Origin: Oscillatoria sp. FACHB-1406
GTDB taxonomy: Bacteria; Cyanobacteriota; Cyanobacteriia; Cyanobacteriales; Spirulinaceae
Direction: 5' to 3'
Assembly (NCBI RefSeq): GCF_014698145.1
Contig: NZ_JACJSM010000003.1
Location: 1-64,000, forward strand
Length of the DNA stretch: 64,000 bases
Both the position numbers and the translations under genes were made by a program. The notes beneath the pieces are model-generated. The model did no database searches. It saw only the letters and a program-made list of their open reading frames with translations, and had not been told where the DNA came from. Shown here piece after piece: positions 14,627 to 22,606 of this stretch (position 1 is its first letter; the number at the start of each line of letters is the position of its first letter).

Positions 14627-16486
14627 TTATTGCGAAACCGAGCGAGTGCGAGCGAGATAAGTTTGCAACGCTTCCCCTTCAATAACCTCAGTTTTCATCA
14701 GTTGCTGCGCGATCTCCTCTAACAACTCTCGATTAACTTTTAATATCTCTAACGCCTGCTCGTATGCCCGCTCGACAATTTCTTTCACTTCCACATCGAT
14801 CGCTTCTGCCGTTTTTTCACTCAGGGCGCGGCGCAAATTTCCCCCCTCATTGCCTAAAAAATTATTGGTTGGCGCGCGATCGTAAGCTAGCGGCCCTAAA
14901 ACGCGACTCATACCATAACTTGTCACCATACGCTCGGCTAAATTTGTCGCCCGTTGCAAGTCGTCCGATGCGCCCGTTGTCACCTTCCCAAAAATAATCG
15001 CTTCGGCAGCGCGCCCGCCTAACAAAGTGGCAATTTTATCGCGTAAATCTGCCTCATCAAGCAAAAAGCGATCTTCTTCGGGCATCGCTAACATATACCC
15101 CAGCGCACCGCTTCCGCGCGGAACGATAGAAATTTTCGCCACTTTCGTTCCTCCCGGCATCAAAGCGCCGACTAAAGCGTGTCCGACTTCGTGATAAGCG
15201 ACGATTTTTTTCTCCTTCTCGCTGAGAACGCGGCTTTTCCTTTCTAAACCGATAATGACTCGTTCGATCGCTTCTTTAAAATCCCTTTGCGATACCGTAG
15301 TTCGCCGCTCTCTAGCTGCTAATAAAGCCGCTTCATTGACTAAATTCGCTAAATCTGCACCGGCAAAACCGGAGGTTTGCGTCGCAATCTCTTTTAAGTT
15401 AATATCTTCTCCCAATTTAACTTTGCGCGCGTAAACTTCCAAAATTTTCAAGCGTCCGTCGAAATCCGGGCGATCGACAAGAACTTGGCGATCGAAGCGT
15501 CCCGGACGCAACAAAGCAGCATCTAAAGCTTCGGGGCGATTAGTTGCTGCTAGAACGATAACGGTAGCATCGCCTACCCCAAAACCATCCATTTCTGTAA
15601 GCAGTTGGTTGAGGGTTTGTTCCCGTTCGTCGTTGCTACCGCTCGTAGCACCGCTGTTACGAGATTTGCCGATCGCGTCTAATTCATCGATAAAAATAAT
15701 ACAAGGTGCTTTCTGTTTCGCCTGCTCGAATAAATCCCGTACCCTTGCTGCTCCTGTCCCCACAAATAGTTCGACAAATTCCGAGGCAGAGATACTAAAA
15801 AATGAGACTCCCGCTTCGCCCGCAACGGCTTTAGCTAGCAGTGTTTTTCCCGTTCCCGGCGGGCCAACTAATAATACGCCTTTAGGAATTCTCGCGCCGA
15901 TTTGGGTAAAGCGATCGGGGTTTTTTAGGAATTCGACAATTTCTTGCAGTTCGACTTTAGCTTCTTCTACGCCCGCGACATCAGCAAACGTAATTTTCTC
16001 CGATTGTCCTTCGATGTAAACTTTCGCCTTACTCTTCCCGAAGGCAAGCGATTGCTTATCTTGGGAATTTTCTCGATTGCGTAAATATTGGAACCCGCCA
16101 ACGACAATTAAGGAAGGAACGATCCAACTTAATAAGGTTCCCAACCATTTATTTTTAGGCGGCGGTGTGTAAATAAATTGAACTTTGACTCCCTGTTTTT
16201 CGAGGCGTTCGGGGAGTTCTAAATCTTCGATCGGCGGCGTTGATAACACTACACCTTGCTTACTATTTCCTTCCGGCTTCAGTTGGAAAACAATTAGGTT
16301 TTCTGAAACGCCTACCGATTCAACTTTACCCGCTTTAACTTGCAATAAGAAGAAGCTATAGGGGACGCGACGAAGTTGCGGTCGCGGTCGAACGAGGGGA
16401 TAAAGTAATACTAAACTCGCAATAATCAATAAAGATATGCCAATTTTTTTGAAGGGGAGTTGAGAAGATTTTTTTTTAATCGTCAT
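14627..16486 (-). CDS. ftsH: ATP-dependent zinc metalloprotease FtsH
   Basis: A 619-aa membrane-anchored AAA+ protease. Transmembrane helices are at about residues 15-31 and 116-133, bracketing a lumenal/periplasmic domain. The AAA module has Walker A GPPGTGKT (208-215), Walker [12 protein letters not shown] and the second region of homology [20 protein letters not shown]. The zinc site is HEVGH (432-436) with a later Asp in the protease domain. FtsH hexamers degrade damaged membrane proteins, in cyanobacteria notably photosystem II D1. Which of the usual four cyanobacterial FtsH paralogues this is cannot be settled here; the N-terminal part is less canonical than in FtsH2/FtsH3. Confidence 0.96.
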   Translation of the reverse strand: MTIKKKSSQLPFKKIGISLLIIASLVLLYPLVRPRPQLRRVPYSFFLLQVKAGKVESVGVSENLIVFQLKPEGNSKQGVVLSTPPIEDLELPERLEKQGVKVQFIYTPPPKNKWLGTLLSWIVPSLIVVGGFQYLRNRENSQDKQSLAFGKSKAKVYIEGQSEKITFADVAGVEEAKVELQEIVEFLKNPDRFTQIGARIPKGVLLVGPPGTGKTLLAKAVAGEAGVSFFSISASEFVELFVGTGAARVRDLFEQAKQKAPCIIFIDELDAIGKSRNSGATSGSNDEREQTLNQLLTEMDGFGVGDATVIVLAATNRPEALDAALLRPGRFDRQVLVDRPDFDGRLKILEVYARKVKLGEDINLKEIATQTSGFAGADLANLVNEAALLAARERRTTVSQRDFKEAIERVIIGLERKSRVLSEKEKKIVAYHEVGHALVGALMPGGTKVAKISIVPRGSGALGYMLAMPEEDRFLLDEADLRDKIATLLGGRAAEAIIFGKVTTGASDDLQRATNLAERMVTSYGMSRVLGPLAYDRAPTNNFLGNEGGNLRRALSEKTAEAIDVEVKEIVERAYEQALEILKVNRELLEEIAQQLMKTEVIEGEALQTYLARTRSVSQ

Positions 16487-16532
16487 TTGAGTAAGTAGGA
16501 GGGTGTCAAAAAAGTGCGATCGGATTGCTTTG

Positions 16533-16589
16533 GGGCGGGTTTAGCTAAAACCCTTGCTATGAGATGAATTCAGCAGTCAAAACCCGCCC
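16533..16589. repeat. Inverted repeat between mtfA-like gene and ftsH
   Basis: A perfect 10-bp inverted repeat, GGGCGGGTTT (16533-16542) and AAACCCGCCC (16580-16589), with a 37-base loop. It separates the two same-strand genes and may end transcription from the upstream one, or be a dispersed palindrome. Confidence 0.55.
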
Positions 16590-16657
16590 TCTTTAAGTTA
16601 AGGTTATTTTCGTCAACCTACTTAACGGGTTGAGAAGATCGAGAAAAAATCAGGCAA

Positions 16658-17512
16658 TTAGAATGCAGCCTTGAAATGCGTTTCTAGCCAAAAACTAGGA
16701 TCCAGTTTATAGTAAGATTTTAGCTCCTCGTAAAGTTCGGGATGTGCTGCTTTTAAAGCATTGGGCTTTTCAAAGAAAGTTTCTGTCGCTACCGCAAAAA
16801 ATTCGGCAGGATTAGTAGCACCGTACTCATCGATCGCGGTTTTCTGTCCCCGCTCGACTTGGGAACACAGTTGACGATATTCGCGACTTAAAACTTTTGA
16901 CCATTGGGAGTAGGCAGCTTTATTTTCTAAGGTGGGTACGCCGTTAGCAGCGCCGTTTTCTTGGTCGAGTTGGTGGGCGAATTCATGTAAAATAACATGA
17001 TGTCCATCTTGCCAGTGAAGGCGATCTCGTTCGATATGTTCCCAGGACAGAACCACCAGTCCTTTTTGCCAAGATTCGCCACTTTTGGCTTCTACACTTT
17101 CGAGGTAGGAATCTCCGAAAGGAGAAATAGAGGGCGAGAGAAAAGCAGTTGGGTAAACAAAAATATCTTTTAAGGGAGCGAAGTAGTCGGCGCGCTCGTG
17201 AAGTAAGAGCAAACAAGCCGGAGAGGCGATCGCGAGTTTGATTTCATCCGTTATTTGCAAGCCGTTACAGCCAATAAAGTTTTTTTCAGCTAAAAAGACT
17301 TGAATGTAGCTTTGGAGTTTTCTTTTTAGAGGTTCAGGCAAGCATTGATACAGCGGAAAGCGATCTTCAAGGATGGCAATCCAGTAAGGGGGAAATATTT
17401 TTCGCTTTAGCCGTTCTCTGCGTCGGTATCTTAAGAAAGCTTGCCCCCAAATTCCCGCGATCGCAAGGCAAATTGCTAACACAACAATCAAAAACTTTAG
17501 CTCATTGCTCAT
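16658..17512 (-). CDS. mtfA: MtfA-like zinc peptidase (M90 family)
   Basis: A 284-aa protein of the M90/MtfA family. The start at ATG 17512 (MSNELKFLIVVLAICLAIAG) is backed by a strong GGAGGA just upstream and gives an N-terminal membrane anchor (about residues 6-26). The zinc motif is HEFAHQLD (176-183), with a downstream Glu in PAEFFAVATETFFEKP as third ligand region. In E. coli MtfA is a zinc aminopeptidase that also binds the regulator Mlc; the cyanobacterial substrate is unknown. The gene lies 58 bases downstream of mutM on the same strand, so the two may share a transcript. Confidence 0.88.
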   Translation of the reverse strand: MSNELKFLIVVLAICLAIAGIWGQAFLRYRRRERLKRKIFPPYWIAILEDRFPLYQCLPEPLKRKLQSYIQVFLAEKNFIGCNGLQITDEIKLAIASPACLLLLHERADYFAPLKDIFVYPTAFLSPSISPFGDSYLESVEAKSGESWQKGLVVLSWEHIERDRLHWQDGHHVILHEFAHQLDQENGAANGVPTLENKAAYSQWSKVLSREYRQLCSQVERGQKTAIDEYGATNPAEFFAVATETFFEKPNALKAAHPELYEELKSYYKLDPSFWLETHFKAAF

Positions 17513-17570
17513 GTTCCTCCTTCTAGACTTAGAATTCCCATTGCTGGTCGCAAAATCGAGAATTCTGTCT

Positions 17571-18407
17571 TTAATTTTGGCACTGCGGACAATAATGCGT
17601 CGAGCGTCCGGCAAGTTTCAGACGTTCGATAGGCGTTTGGCAGCGGCGACAAGGTTGGCGCGTGCGTCCATAGACCCATGCTACACCGCCATAGTTGCCG
17701 TTGACTCCGAGCGGATTAAGAAAATCGCTAAAGGTCGTGCCGCCTTTGTCAATAGAAGTTTGCAAAACTTCAATAATAGCGCGGTGGAGGTGTTGGAGTT
17801 GTTGGGGGGAAAGGCGAGATGCGATCGCGTCGGGACGAATTCCGCTTAAAAACAGGGCTTCATCGGCATAAATATTCCCCAATCCAGCAAGAACGCTTTG
17901 ATCGAGGAGGGCAGTTTTAATCGGACGCTGGCTTTTTCTAAGTTTCTCAGCCAAATAGTCGGGGGTAAATTCCGCGCTGAAGGGTTCGACTCCCAATGTT
18001 TGCAACCCCGCAATAATTGCTTCGGGTGGAAAGTGGGGCGGAACCCACCACATTTTGCCGAAGGTGCGCGTATCGACAAAGCGCAATTCTTGCCCCTGGT
18101 TAAAAAAGAGGCGAACGCGAGCGTGTTTCTGGAGGGGTGCAGTTTGTTTCGTCCACAATAACTGCCCCGTCATCCGCAGGTGAACGCCCAACCAACCGCC
18201 CTCGGGCTGGAGTTCGGCGAGTAAATATTTACCGCGTCGATGCCATCGCGCGATTGTAACTCCCGTCACTCCAGCTAAAAAAGATGTAATGGAATCGGGA
18301 TAGGCGATAGTACGGGGTAATAAGACTTCACCGCCCGCGATCGCGCGATCGCGCGTTAACTCGTTTAAACCCCGACAAACAGTTTCAACTTCGGGCAATT
18401 CGGGCAT
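17571..18407 (-). CDS. mutM: Formamidopyrimidine-DNA glycosylase
   Basis: A 278-aa Fpg/MutM, which excises 8-oxoguanine and formamidopyrimidines and cuts the abasic strand by beta,delta-elimination. The N-terminus MPELPEVETVCRGL supplies the catalytic Pro2 and Glu3. The DNA-binding helix-two-turns-helix region (LLDQSVLAGLGNIYADEALF) and a C-terminal zinc finger with four Cys (CRRCQTP ... YCPQCQN) are intact. Full family length. It starts eight bases after the stop of the Crp-family gene, on the same strand, so a three-gene unit (Crp-family regulator, mutM, mtfA) is plausible. Confidence 0.97.
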   Translation of the reverse strand: MPELPEVETVCRGLNELTRDRAIAGGEVLLPRTIAYPDSITSFLAGVTGVTIARWHRRGKYLLAELQPEGGWLGVHLRMTGQLLWTKQTAPLQKHARVRLFFNQGQELRFVDTRTFGKMWWVPPHFPPEAIIAGLQTLGVEPFSAEFTPDYLAEKLRKSQRPIKTALLDQSVLAGLGNIYADEALFLSGIRPDAIASRLSPQQLQHLHRAIIEVLQTSIDKGGTTFSDFLNPLGVNGNYGGVAWVYGRTRQPCRRCQTPIERLKLAGRSTHYCPQCQN

Positions 18408-18415
18408 AACTGAAG

Positions 18416-19132
18416 TTAAACGTCCGAAACGCTCGTTTCCGGTTTATTAATTTGTGCTGAATGGGGCAAACAAATTAAATTATCCCCCTCTACTAAAACC
18501 AATCCTTGCTGCCGCAGTTTGCCCATTAGACGAGTCACCGTCACCCGCGTCGAACCGATGGCGCTGCCAATTTGTGCGTGCGTGAGCGAGTAAGGCAAAC
18601 AGTAACCTTGCTCGGTAGATTCGCCGTATTCTTCGACTAACAGCGTAATAAATCCGAGCAGGCGATCGATGGTGCGCCGCTGTCCGAGGGTACTCAACCA
18701 CAACAATTTGCGCTGGTGTTGATAGCGAAAAGCATCTAAAACTTCTTTACGAAAATGCGGCCAATTGTCGAGATCGTGCCAATACATCCAAATCACCGAT
18801 GTTTGTTCGGTGTGGGCGTAGGCTTGCAGAGCGAAGGGCGATTGGGCGACAATTTCAAAGGGGTATCCCGCGCCAACAAAACCCAAGAAAGCGTCTTCAA
18901 CGACGGATGTAGCGGTTTCCTCTTCACCGTCATCCACCGCAGCGCTCAACTGCGAAGTCCCAACGAGGCGCACGGCACCGCGCTGAACGAGGTAGAGTAA
19001 GCCCGGTCTTGCGGGGACGCGCTCGTCTTTGGCAAAGGCGCGATCGCGGTAGTGAGCTTGCGCCCAATCGATGATCCGTTGCCACGTCAAGAAAGGTCTA
19101 GATGCATCTGTTGGAGACGATGAGGACTGCAT
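18416..19132 (-). CDS. Crp/Fnr-family transcription regulator
   Basis: About 238 aa from ATG 19132; the frame extends to a GTG at 19147, but that would overlap the divergent gene at 19141. An N-terminal cyclic-nucleotide-binding-like beta roll (LLYLVQRGAVRLVGTSQ ... AFLGFVGAGYPFEIVA), a long dimer helix (FRYQHQRKLLWLSTLGQR) and a C-terminal winged helix (LTHAQIGSAIGSTRVTVTRL) are recognisable. The phosphate-binding cassette of true cAMP receptors is not evident, and an acidic insertion (VDDGEEETATSV) interrupts the roll, so the effector is unknown. The recognition helix GSTRVTVTR is close to that of NtcA. It lies upstream of mutM and may be co-transcribed with it. Confidence 0.88.
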   Translation of the reverse strand: MQSSSSPTDASRPFLTWQRIIDWAQAHYRDRAFAKDERVPARPGLLYLVQRGAVRLVGTSQLSAAVDDGEEETATSVVEDAFLGFVGAGYPFEIVAQSPFALQAYAHTEQTSVIWMYWHDLDNWPHFRKEVLDAFRYQHQRKLLWLSTLGQRRTIDRLLGFITLLVEEYGESTEQGYCLPYSLTHAQIGSAIGSTRVTVTRLMGKLRQQGLVLVEGDNLICLPHSAQINKPETSVSDV

Positions 19133-19140
19133 AGGCGAAA

Positions 19141-20025
19141 ATGCCACTTAAGGATCGAGCCTTATCTAGAGAACATCCTATACAAGGTATCAAACAATAC
19201 GCGCTTTTTGGTATTTCTATTCAGAGTTTTAGACAATTGCATTCCATTCAACAAGAGCTTCAGCAATACTTATCTGTGTTCCTCATCCAGAATGCGATCG
19301 CACCGGGACGCATCGCGTTATACCGCCTCGATCGCCGGTCTGGAATTGCCTATCGCAGCGCGCTTTCGCTAGAACTTGCCGCTCGCGAGGGGGAATCGGC
19401 TGACGCGATCGCCCGAAAACTATGCGCTCGTTTCGTTGAAAATGCGGACAATTGTCCCTTTATCGGGCGTGCCATTGAGGGAGGATTACTGGAATTTCAG
19501 TTGCGCGATCGCAATCTGGCTGAGTGGTTGCAGAAATGGCTCGAAGGAGAGGGGGAGAGGGGGAGAGAGGGAGAGGGAGAGAGGGGGTTGATTGCTTCTG
19601 TCTTTCCGGTGCAGTATGCGCGGGCGCGCTGCTGTTCGTTATTGCGATCGGGGCATCGAGATAAGATTATCGAGTTTGAAGCATCGAAAGGACGATGGCT
19701 GCATCCTCAGCCCATTCCCTGGCTAACTTCGGCTGAGAATGGCGCAACCCTAAGCTTGCAGCATCCCGCCGAACAGCAATTAATCTGGCGGTTGACGGAA
19801 GTGGCGGATGTGCTTGCGGGAGTCTCGAATGCGAATTGTCTCAAACTCGCTTTATCCTTAAGCGAAGCCCTATTAGAGTGCGATCGCGCTTGCCGTATTT
19901 GGGGCGAAGTCAAACGGGATGCCCCTGATTTAGCGATCGCTCGCCTCGGACTACTCGCGGCAACTCGCACCGCGATCGACTGTCTTTTGAACGAGATAGG
20001 CATCCCACCTTTAACAGAACTTTAA
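19141..20025 (+). CDS. DALR anticodon-binding-domain protein (ArgRS-like, no catalytic domain)
   Basis: A 294-aa protein related to the C-terminal half of arginyl-tRNA synthetase. FPVQYARARCCSLLR matches the ArgRS segment just before its anticodon-binding domain, and the C-terminal helical DALR domain (LIWRLTEVADVL ... GLLAATRTAIDCLLNEIG) is present. The HIGH and KMSKS aminoacylation motifs are absent, so it should bind tRNA or a tRNA-like partner without charging it. The central GEGERGREGEGERG is low-complexity, encoded by a purine-only run at about 19550-19590, and is probably a local insertion. The start is the ATG at 19141, nine bases from the divergent regulator's start. Confidence 0.82.
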   Translation: MPLKDRALSREHPIQGIKQYALFGISIQSFRQLHSIQQELQQYLSVFLIQNAIAPGRIALYRLDRRSGIAYRSALSLELAAREGESADAIARKLCARFVENADNCPFIGRAIEGGLLEFQLRDRNLAEWLQKWLEGEGERGREGEGERGLIASVFPVQYARARCCSLLRSGHRDKIIEFEASKGRWLHPQPIPWLTSAENGATLSLQHPAEQQLIWRLTEVADVLAGVSNANCLKLALSLSEALLECDRACRIWGEVKRDAPDLAIARLGLLAATRTAIDCLLNEIGIPPLTEL

Positions 20026-20060
20026 AATTAGTCCCAGTTTTTTTTATTTCAAAAAAAGAC

Positions 20061-20089
20061 TTGACACCCCTCAAAATAGCGATTATATT
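20061..20089 (+). promoter_or_regulatory. Near-consensus sigma-70-type promoter
   Basis: TTGACA (20061-20066), a 17-base spacer, then TATATT (20084-20089). This is the best promoter match in the window and is not followed by an open reading frame, which points to a non-coding transcript starting near 20096. Confidence 0.8.
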
Positions 20090-20095
20090 CTGGAG

Positions 20096-20190
20096 GTGTG
20101 AGGAGCGAACCAGTGAGGGAACCGAGACGAAACACGGCAAGTCGTCGGTTCTCTTTCTGATCTTAGGGGTTTTTGAGTTTTTGCTCGCTT
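20096..20190 (+). ncRNA. Candidate small RNA, Yfr2-like
   Basis: Downstream of the strong promoter, the predicted RNA begins close to GGTGTGAGGAGCG and folds into a long hairpin. GAGGGAACCGA (20115-20125) pairs with TCGGTTCTCTTTC (20145-20157, two G-U pairs), and GAC (20126-20128) pairs with GTC (20141-20143). The 12-base loop GAAACACGGCAA carries a GAAACA core. The cyanobacterial Yfr2 family shows an unpaired GGAAACA in such a loop, so the resemblance is suggestive. A T-rich tract (20170-20182) may end the transcript. The length is an estimate. The rest of the gap to 20548 shows nothing recognisable. Confidence 0.5.
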
Positions 20191-20548
20191 CCGCGATGAG
20201 GATTTCAAAGCAAAAGAATACCTAGGCACGGTGGAAGCCAAGATCGGAACAGCTTTTTTGGAGCGAGCTTACATCTGATAGTCAGGGGGTAATGTAAGCG
20301 TCATCCGCAGTTTAGGTTCCTTCAGCGGAACGATAGGGGCTGGAAAAGCACTAACCGGAAAACTAAAACAAATAATGCTTGCCTGACCAACGGCTTGAAA
20401 TGCCTCGAAATATTGTTCGGAGTATTTAAACATCAGTCGTATTTTCCAAACTCATTACGTTGAGATTAGCCGCTATTGATGGCGTGCAGATGTTGATCTT
20501 ATGGCAATCGTTTGTCAACGATCGAGAAATTGCCCGATCGATCGCGAT

Positions 20549-21250
20549 TCAACTGTCTTCAAACTTATAGCCCACGCCCACTACAGTTTTAATAAAGCTT
20601 GGATTCGCTGCATCGGGTTCGACTTTTTTGCGCAACCGTCGAATATGCGTATCGACGACTCGTTCGTCGCCAAAAAAATCGTTCCCCCAAAGTTTATCGA
20701 TCAATTGGGTACGACTCCAAACGCGACCGGGCGAAGCAATCATCGTAGCGAGCAAGTTAAATTCTAAAGTGGTTAAATCGAGCGGTTCTGCGGTGTCTTC
20801 CTCGAGGGAACGAGAGGCAATATGCTTGTCGAGATCGAGAGTGAAATGTTGAGTTTGTAAGATTTGACTCTGCTCGCTTTGGCGCAAACTACGTCGCAGC
20901 AAGGCACGCACGCGGGCGACGAGTTCTCTCGGGGAGAAGGGTTTGACGAGGTAGTCGTCTGCGCCGGTGGAAAGTCCGATGACGCGATCGATTTCTTCGC
21001 CCCGGGCGGTAAGCATGAGGATATAAGGATCTTTAATATTGGACTTCTGACGAATGCGCGTGCAGACTTCTAACCCATCCAATCCCGGCAACATGAGATC
21101 GAGAATAATTAAGTCGGGTTGCAGGTTTTGGAACGTTTCTAGGGCATTAAGTCCATCGCGATCGATATGGCAAGAAAATCCTTCGCGTTCGAGGGTTTTC
21201 TGAATGAGGGTAGCGATTTCGGGTTCGTCTTCAACAATTAAGATATTCAT
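20549..21250 (-). CDS. OmpR/PhoB-family response regulator
   Basis: A 233-aa response regulator with a receiver domain at residues 1-120 (VEDEPE acidic pocket, phospho-acceptor Asp51 in LIILDLMLPG, Lys in DDYLVKPFS) and a winged-helix domain at about 135-233 ending VVGVGYKFED. The segment RIRQKSNIKDPYILMLTARG is a conserved variant found in a cyanobacterial subgroup. No histidine kinase gene is adjacent. It differs clearly from the regulator at 8558 (different linker and recognition helix, VVDTHIRRLRKKV), so the two are not recent duplicates. The upstream gap to the ferredoxin-like gene is short (91 bases). Confidence 0.93.
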   Translation of the reverse strand: MNILIVEDEPEIATLIQKTLEREGFSCHIDRDGLNALETFQNLQPDLIILDLMLPGLDGLEVCTRIRQKSNIKDPYILMLTARGEEIDRVIGLSTGADDYLVKPFSPRELVARVRALLRRSLRQSEQSQILQTQHFTLDLDKHIASRSLEEDTAEPLDLTTLEFNLLATMIASPGRVWSRTQLIDKLWGNDFFGDERVVDTHIRRLRKKVEPDAANPSFIKTVVGVGYKFEDS

Positions 21251-21341
21251 TCGAGAGCGCTCACAACACGCACTGGACGCTACAGCGTTGACGATCGCTC
21301 GTGTGCAGTTCTCGCGCCCTCTTTATCAATTTTAAGGGGCA

Positions 21342-21968
21342 TTAGCTCTGATATGCGCCGACTAAGGTTCGAGTTGCGGTGGGGGTTTCTTGACGCTCGC
21401 GGCAATGTTTGTCCAGGAGGGCAGGAATTTCGCGGGGGGCGATCTTAGTGTAATGAGTTTTATCGGGCATAACGACGAGGTTAGGACCTTTTTTGCATTG
21501 TTTGAGGCAGCCCGTCATTTTGACTTCCACACTATCTTCTAAACCGTAATCGCGAAGGTAGCGCGCGATCGCTCCACACACGGCCTCTCCACCCTGCTTG
21601 GCACAATCTGATTTTTTACAAACCAAAATTTTGGTTTTGGGGGTTTCCGCTTTCACGCTTCGCGCTTGGGGAACGCAGGCGGGAGTTTCGGGCGCACTCG
21701 GTGCTGGAATTCGTTGCACAAAATCAGCTTTTAGCTGACTTTGACCCGTTTTTTTACAAATTTTTTTGCGTCCGACGATCTCGAGCCAACATCCGGGAAC
21801 AAGGGCGGAATCTAGCGTTTTTCTGGCTTGCTTGGAGAGTTTTACCCAGTGTTCTCGTCCCGAGAGAACGACGCGCAAATATTTGACTTTAAATTTGTCT
21901 TGAACGATGAAGTCGAGCAATTGTCCGGTGCAAGCAAACTGCAATCTCTCTGCTTCCGCTGTCAACAT
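21342..21968 (-). CDS. Thioredoxin-like [2Fe-2S] ferredoxin-domain protein
   Basis: A 208-aa two-part protein. Residues 1-90 form a beta-rich, possibly OB-fold-like domain (LLDFIVQDKFKVKYLRVVLS ... CWLEIVGRKKICKKTGQ). After a Pro-rich linker, residues about 110-190 form a thioredoxin-like ferredoxin domain with four candidate cluster ligands: CKKSDCAKQGG and, about 35 residues later, GCLKQCKKGPNLVVMP. This fold occurs in the NuoE/HoxE family and as a free (2Fe-2S) ferredoxin. An electron-transfer or cluster-sensing role is likely; the partner is unknown. It precedes the response regulator at 20549 on the same strand. Confidence 0.85.
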   Translation of the reverse strand: MLTAEAERLQFACTGQLLDFIVQDKFKVKYLRVVLSGREHWVKLSKQARKTLDSALVPGCWLEIVGRKKICKKTGQSQLKADFVQRIPAPSAPETPACVPQARSVKAETPKTKILVCKKSDCAKQGGEAVCGAIARYLRDYGLEDSVEVKMTGCLKQCKKGPNLVVMPDKTHYTKIAPREIPALLDKHCRERQETPTATRTLVGAYQS

Positions 21969-22007
21969 TTTTTCTAAGCCTCCTTGAGATTAATTGTCAA
22001 TTCTTAT

Positions 22008-22253
22008 CTACGATTGTTCCCAGCAACGCTCGAGCCGAGTTCGTAACTCGCGATCGCTCGCTGTTAAGTTGCGGATGACGCACCAGAGTTGAATTGCGAT
22101 ATAGCTATTGCGAACCTCGATTCGCAACGGCTTGCTAGCAGCGCACCGACAGGGAATATCGAGTTCCTGCAAGCGGCGATAAATTTGCCAGCGTTCCCTG
22201 CCTCGCAATTCTACGATTTGCGGGGAATGCAGTTCAGAATGTAGGGAATTCAT
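22008..22253 (-). CDS. Small conserved protein of unknown function
   Basis: An 81-aa protein, basic and soluble, with LRGRERWQIYRRLQELDIPC, CRCAASKPLRIEV and a C-terminal helix ASDRELRTRLERCWEQ. It looks like one of the short conserved cyanobacterial proteins of unknown role. The ATG at 22253 is the only good start. It lies 39 bases upstream of the ferredoxin-domain gene on the same strand, so co-transcription is likely. No domain or active site can be named. Confidence 0.65.
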   Translation of the reverse strand: MNSLHSELHSPQIVELRGRERWQIYRRLQELDIPCRCAASKPLRIEVRNSYIAIQLWCVIRNLTASDRELRTRLERCWEQS

Positions 22254-22606
22254 GCTTTAAAAGCGTAATTCAGCCGTTTCTATTAAATATTGCAAGAGCA
22301 ATTCTTTGCGGGAATGGCAATCCTTGCACGAGCATTGCCTCTAAAACCCAAGAACTTCTTGATTAACCTACTTTGAGTATAACGGTAAATAGTAATTATT
22401 CGCAATAAAAACGAAAAAAATTTTTGTTTTTTTGACATACCATTTTTAGCAATCTTTGTCAAGCTTAAAACTCAAACGAGTCTAAACTAGCGATCGCGCG
22501 AAATCTTCTCACCTTAACTGAGGGGAGGAAAATTCAAGCATCGCAGGCTCGAACCCGAGTTTTTTTAGGGGGAGAAAAAGATAGCACCCTGCCGAGAAGC
22601 GGCTAA
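22254..22606. other. 353-bp gap; possible small RNA on plus strand near 22480-22566
   Basis: No gene is seen. A short hairpin, GCTCG AACC CGAGT, ends directly in a run of seven T (22560-22566), which looks like a rho-independent terminator on the plus strand although no plus-strand gene precedes it. TTGACA occurs at 22433-22438 without a matching -10 box. The remainder is AT-rich, with runs of A and T around 22410-22440. Confidence 0.3.

Noticed and set aside
22537-22560. Minus-strand GGGTTCGAGCC, resembling a tRNA T arm
   Set aside because: The rest of a cloverleaf is missing; it is better explained as the terminator-like hairpin.
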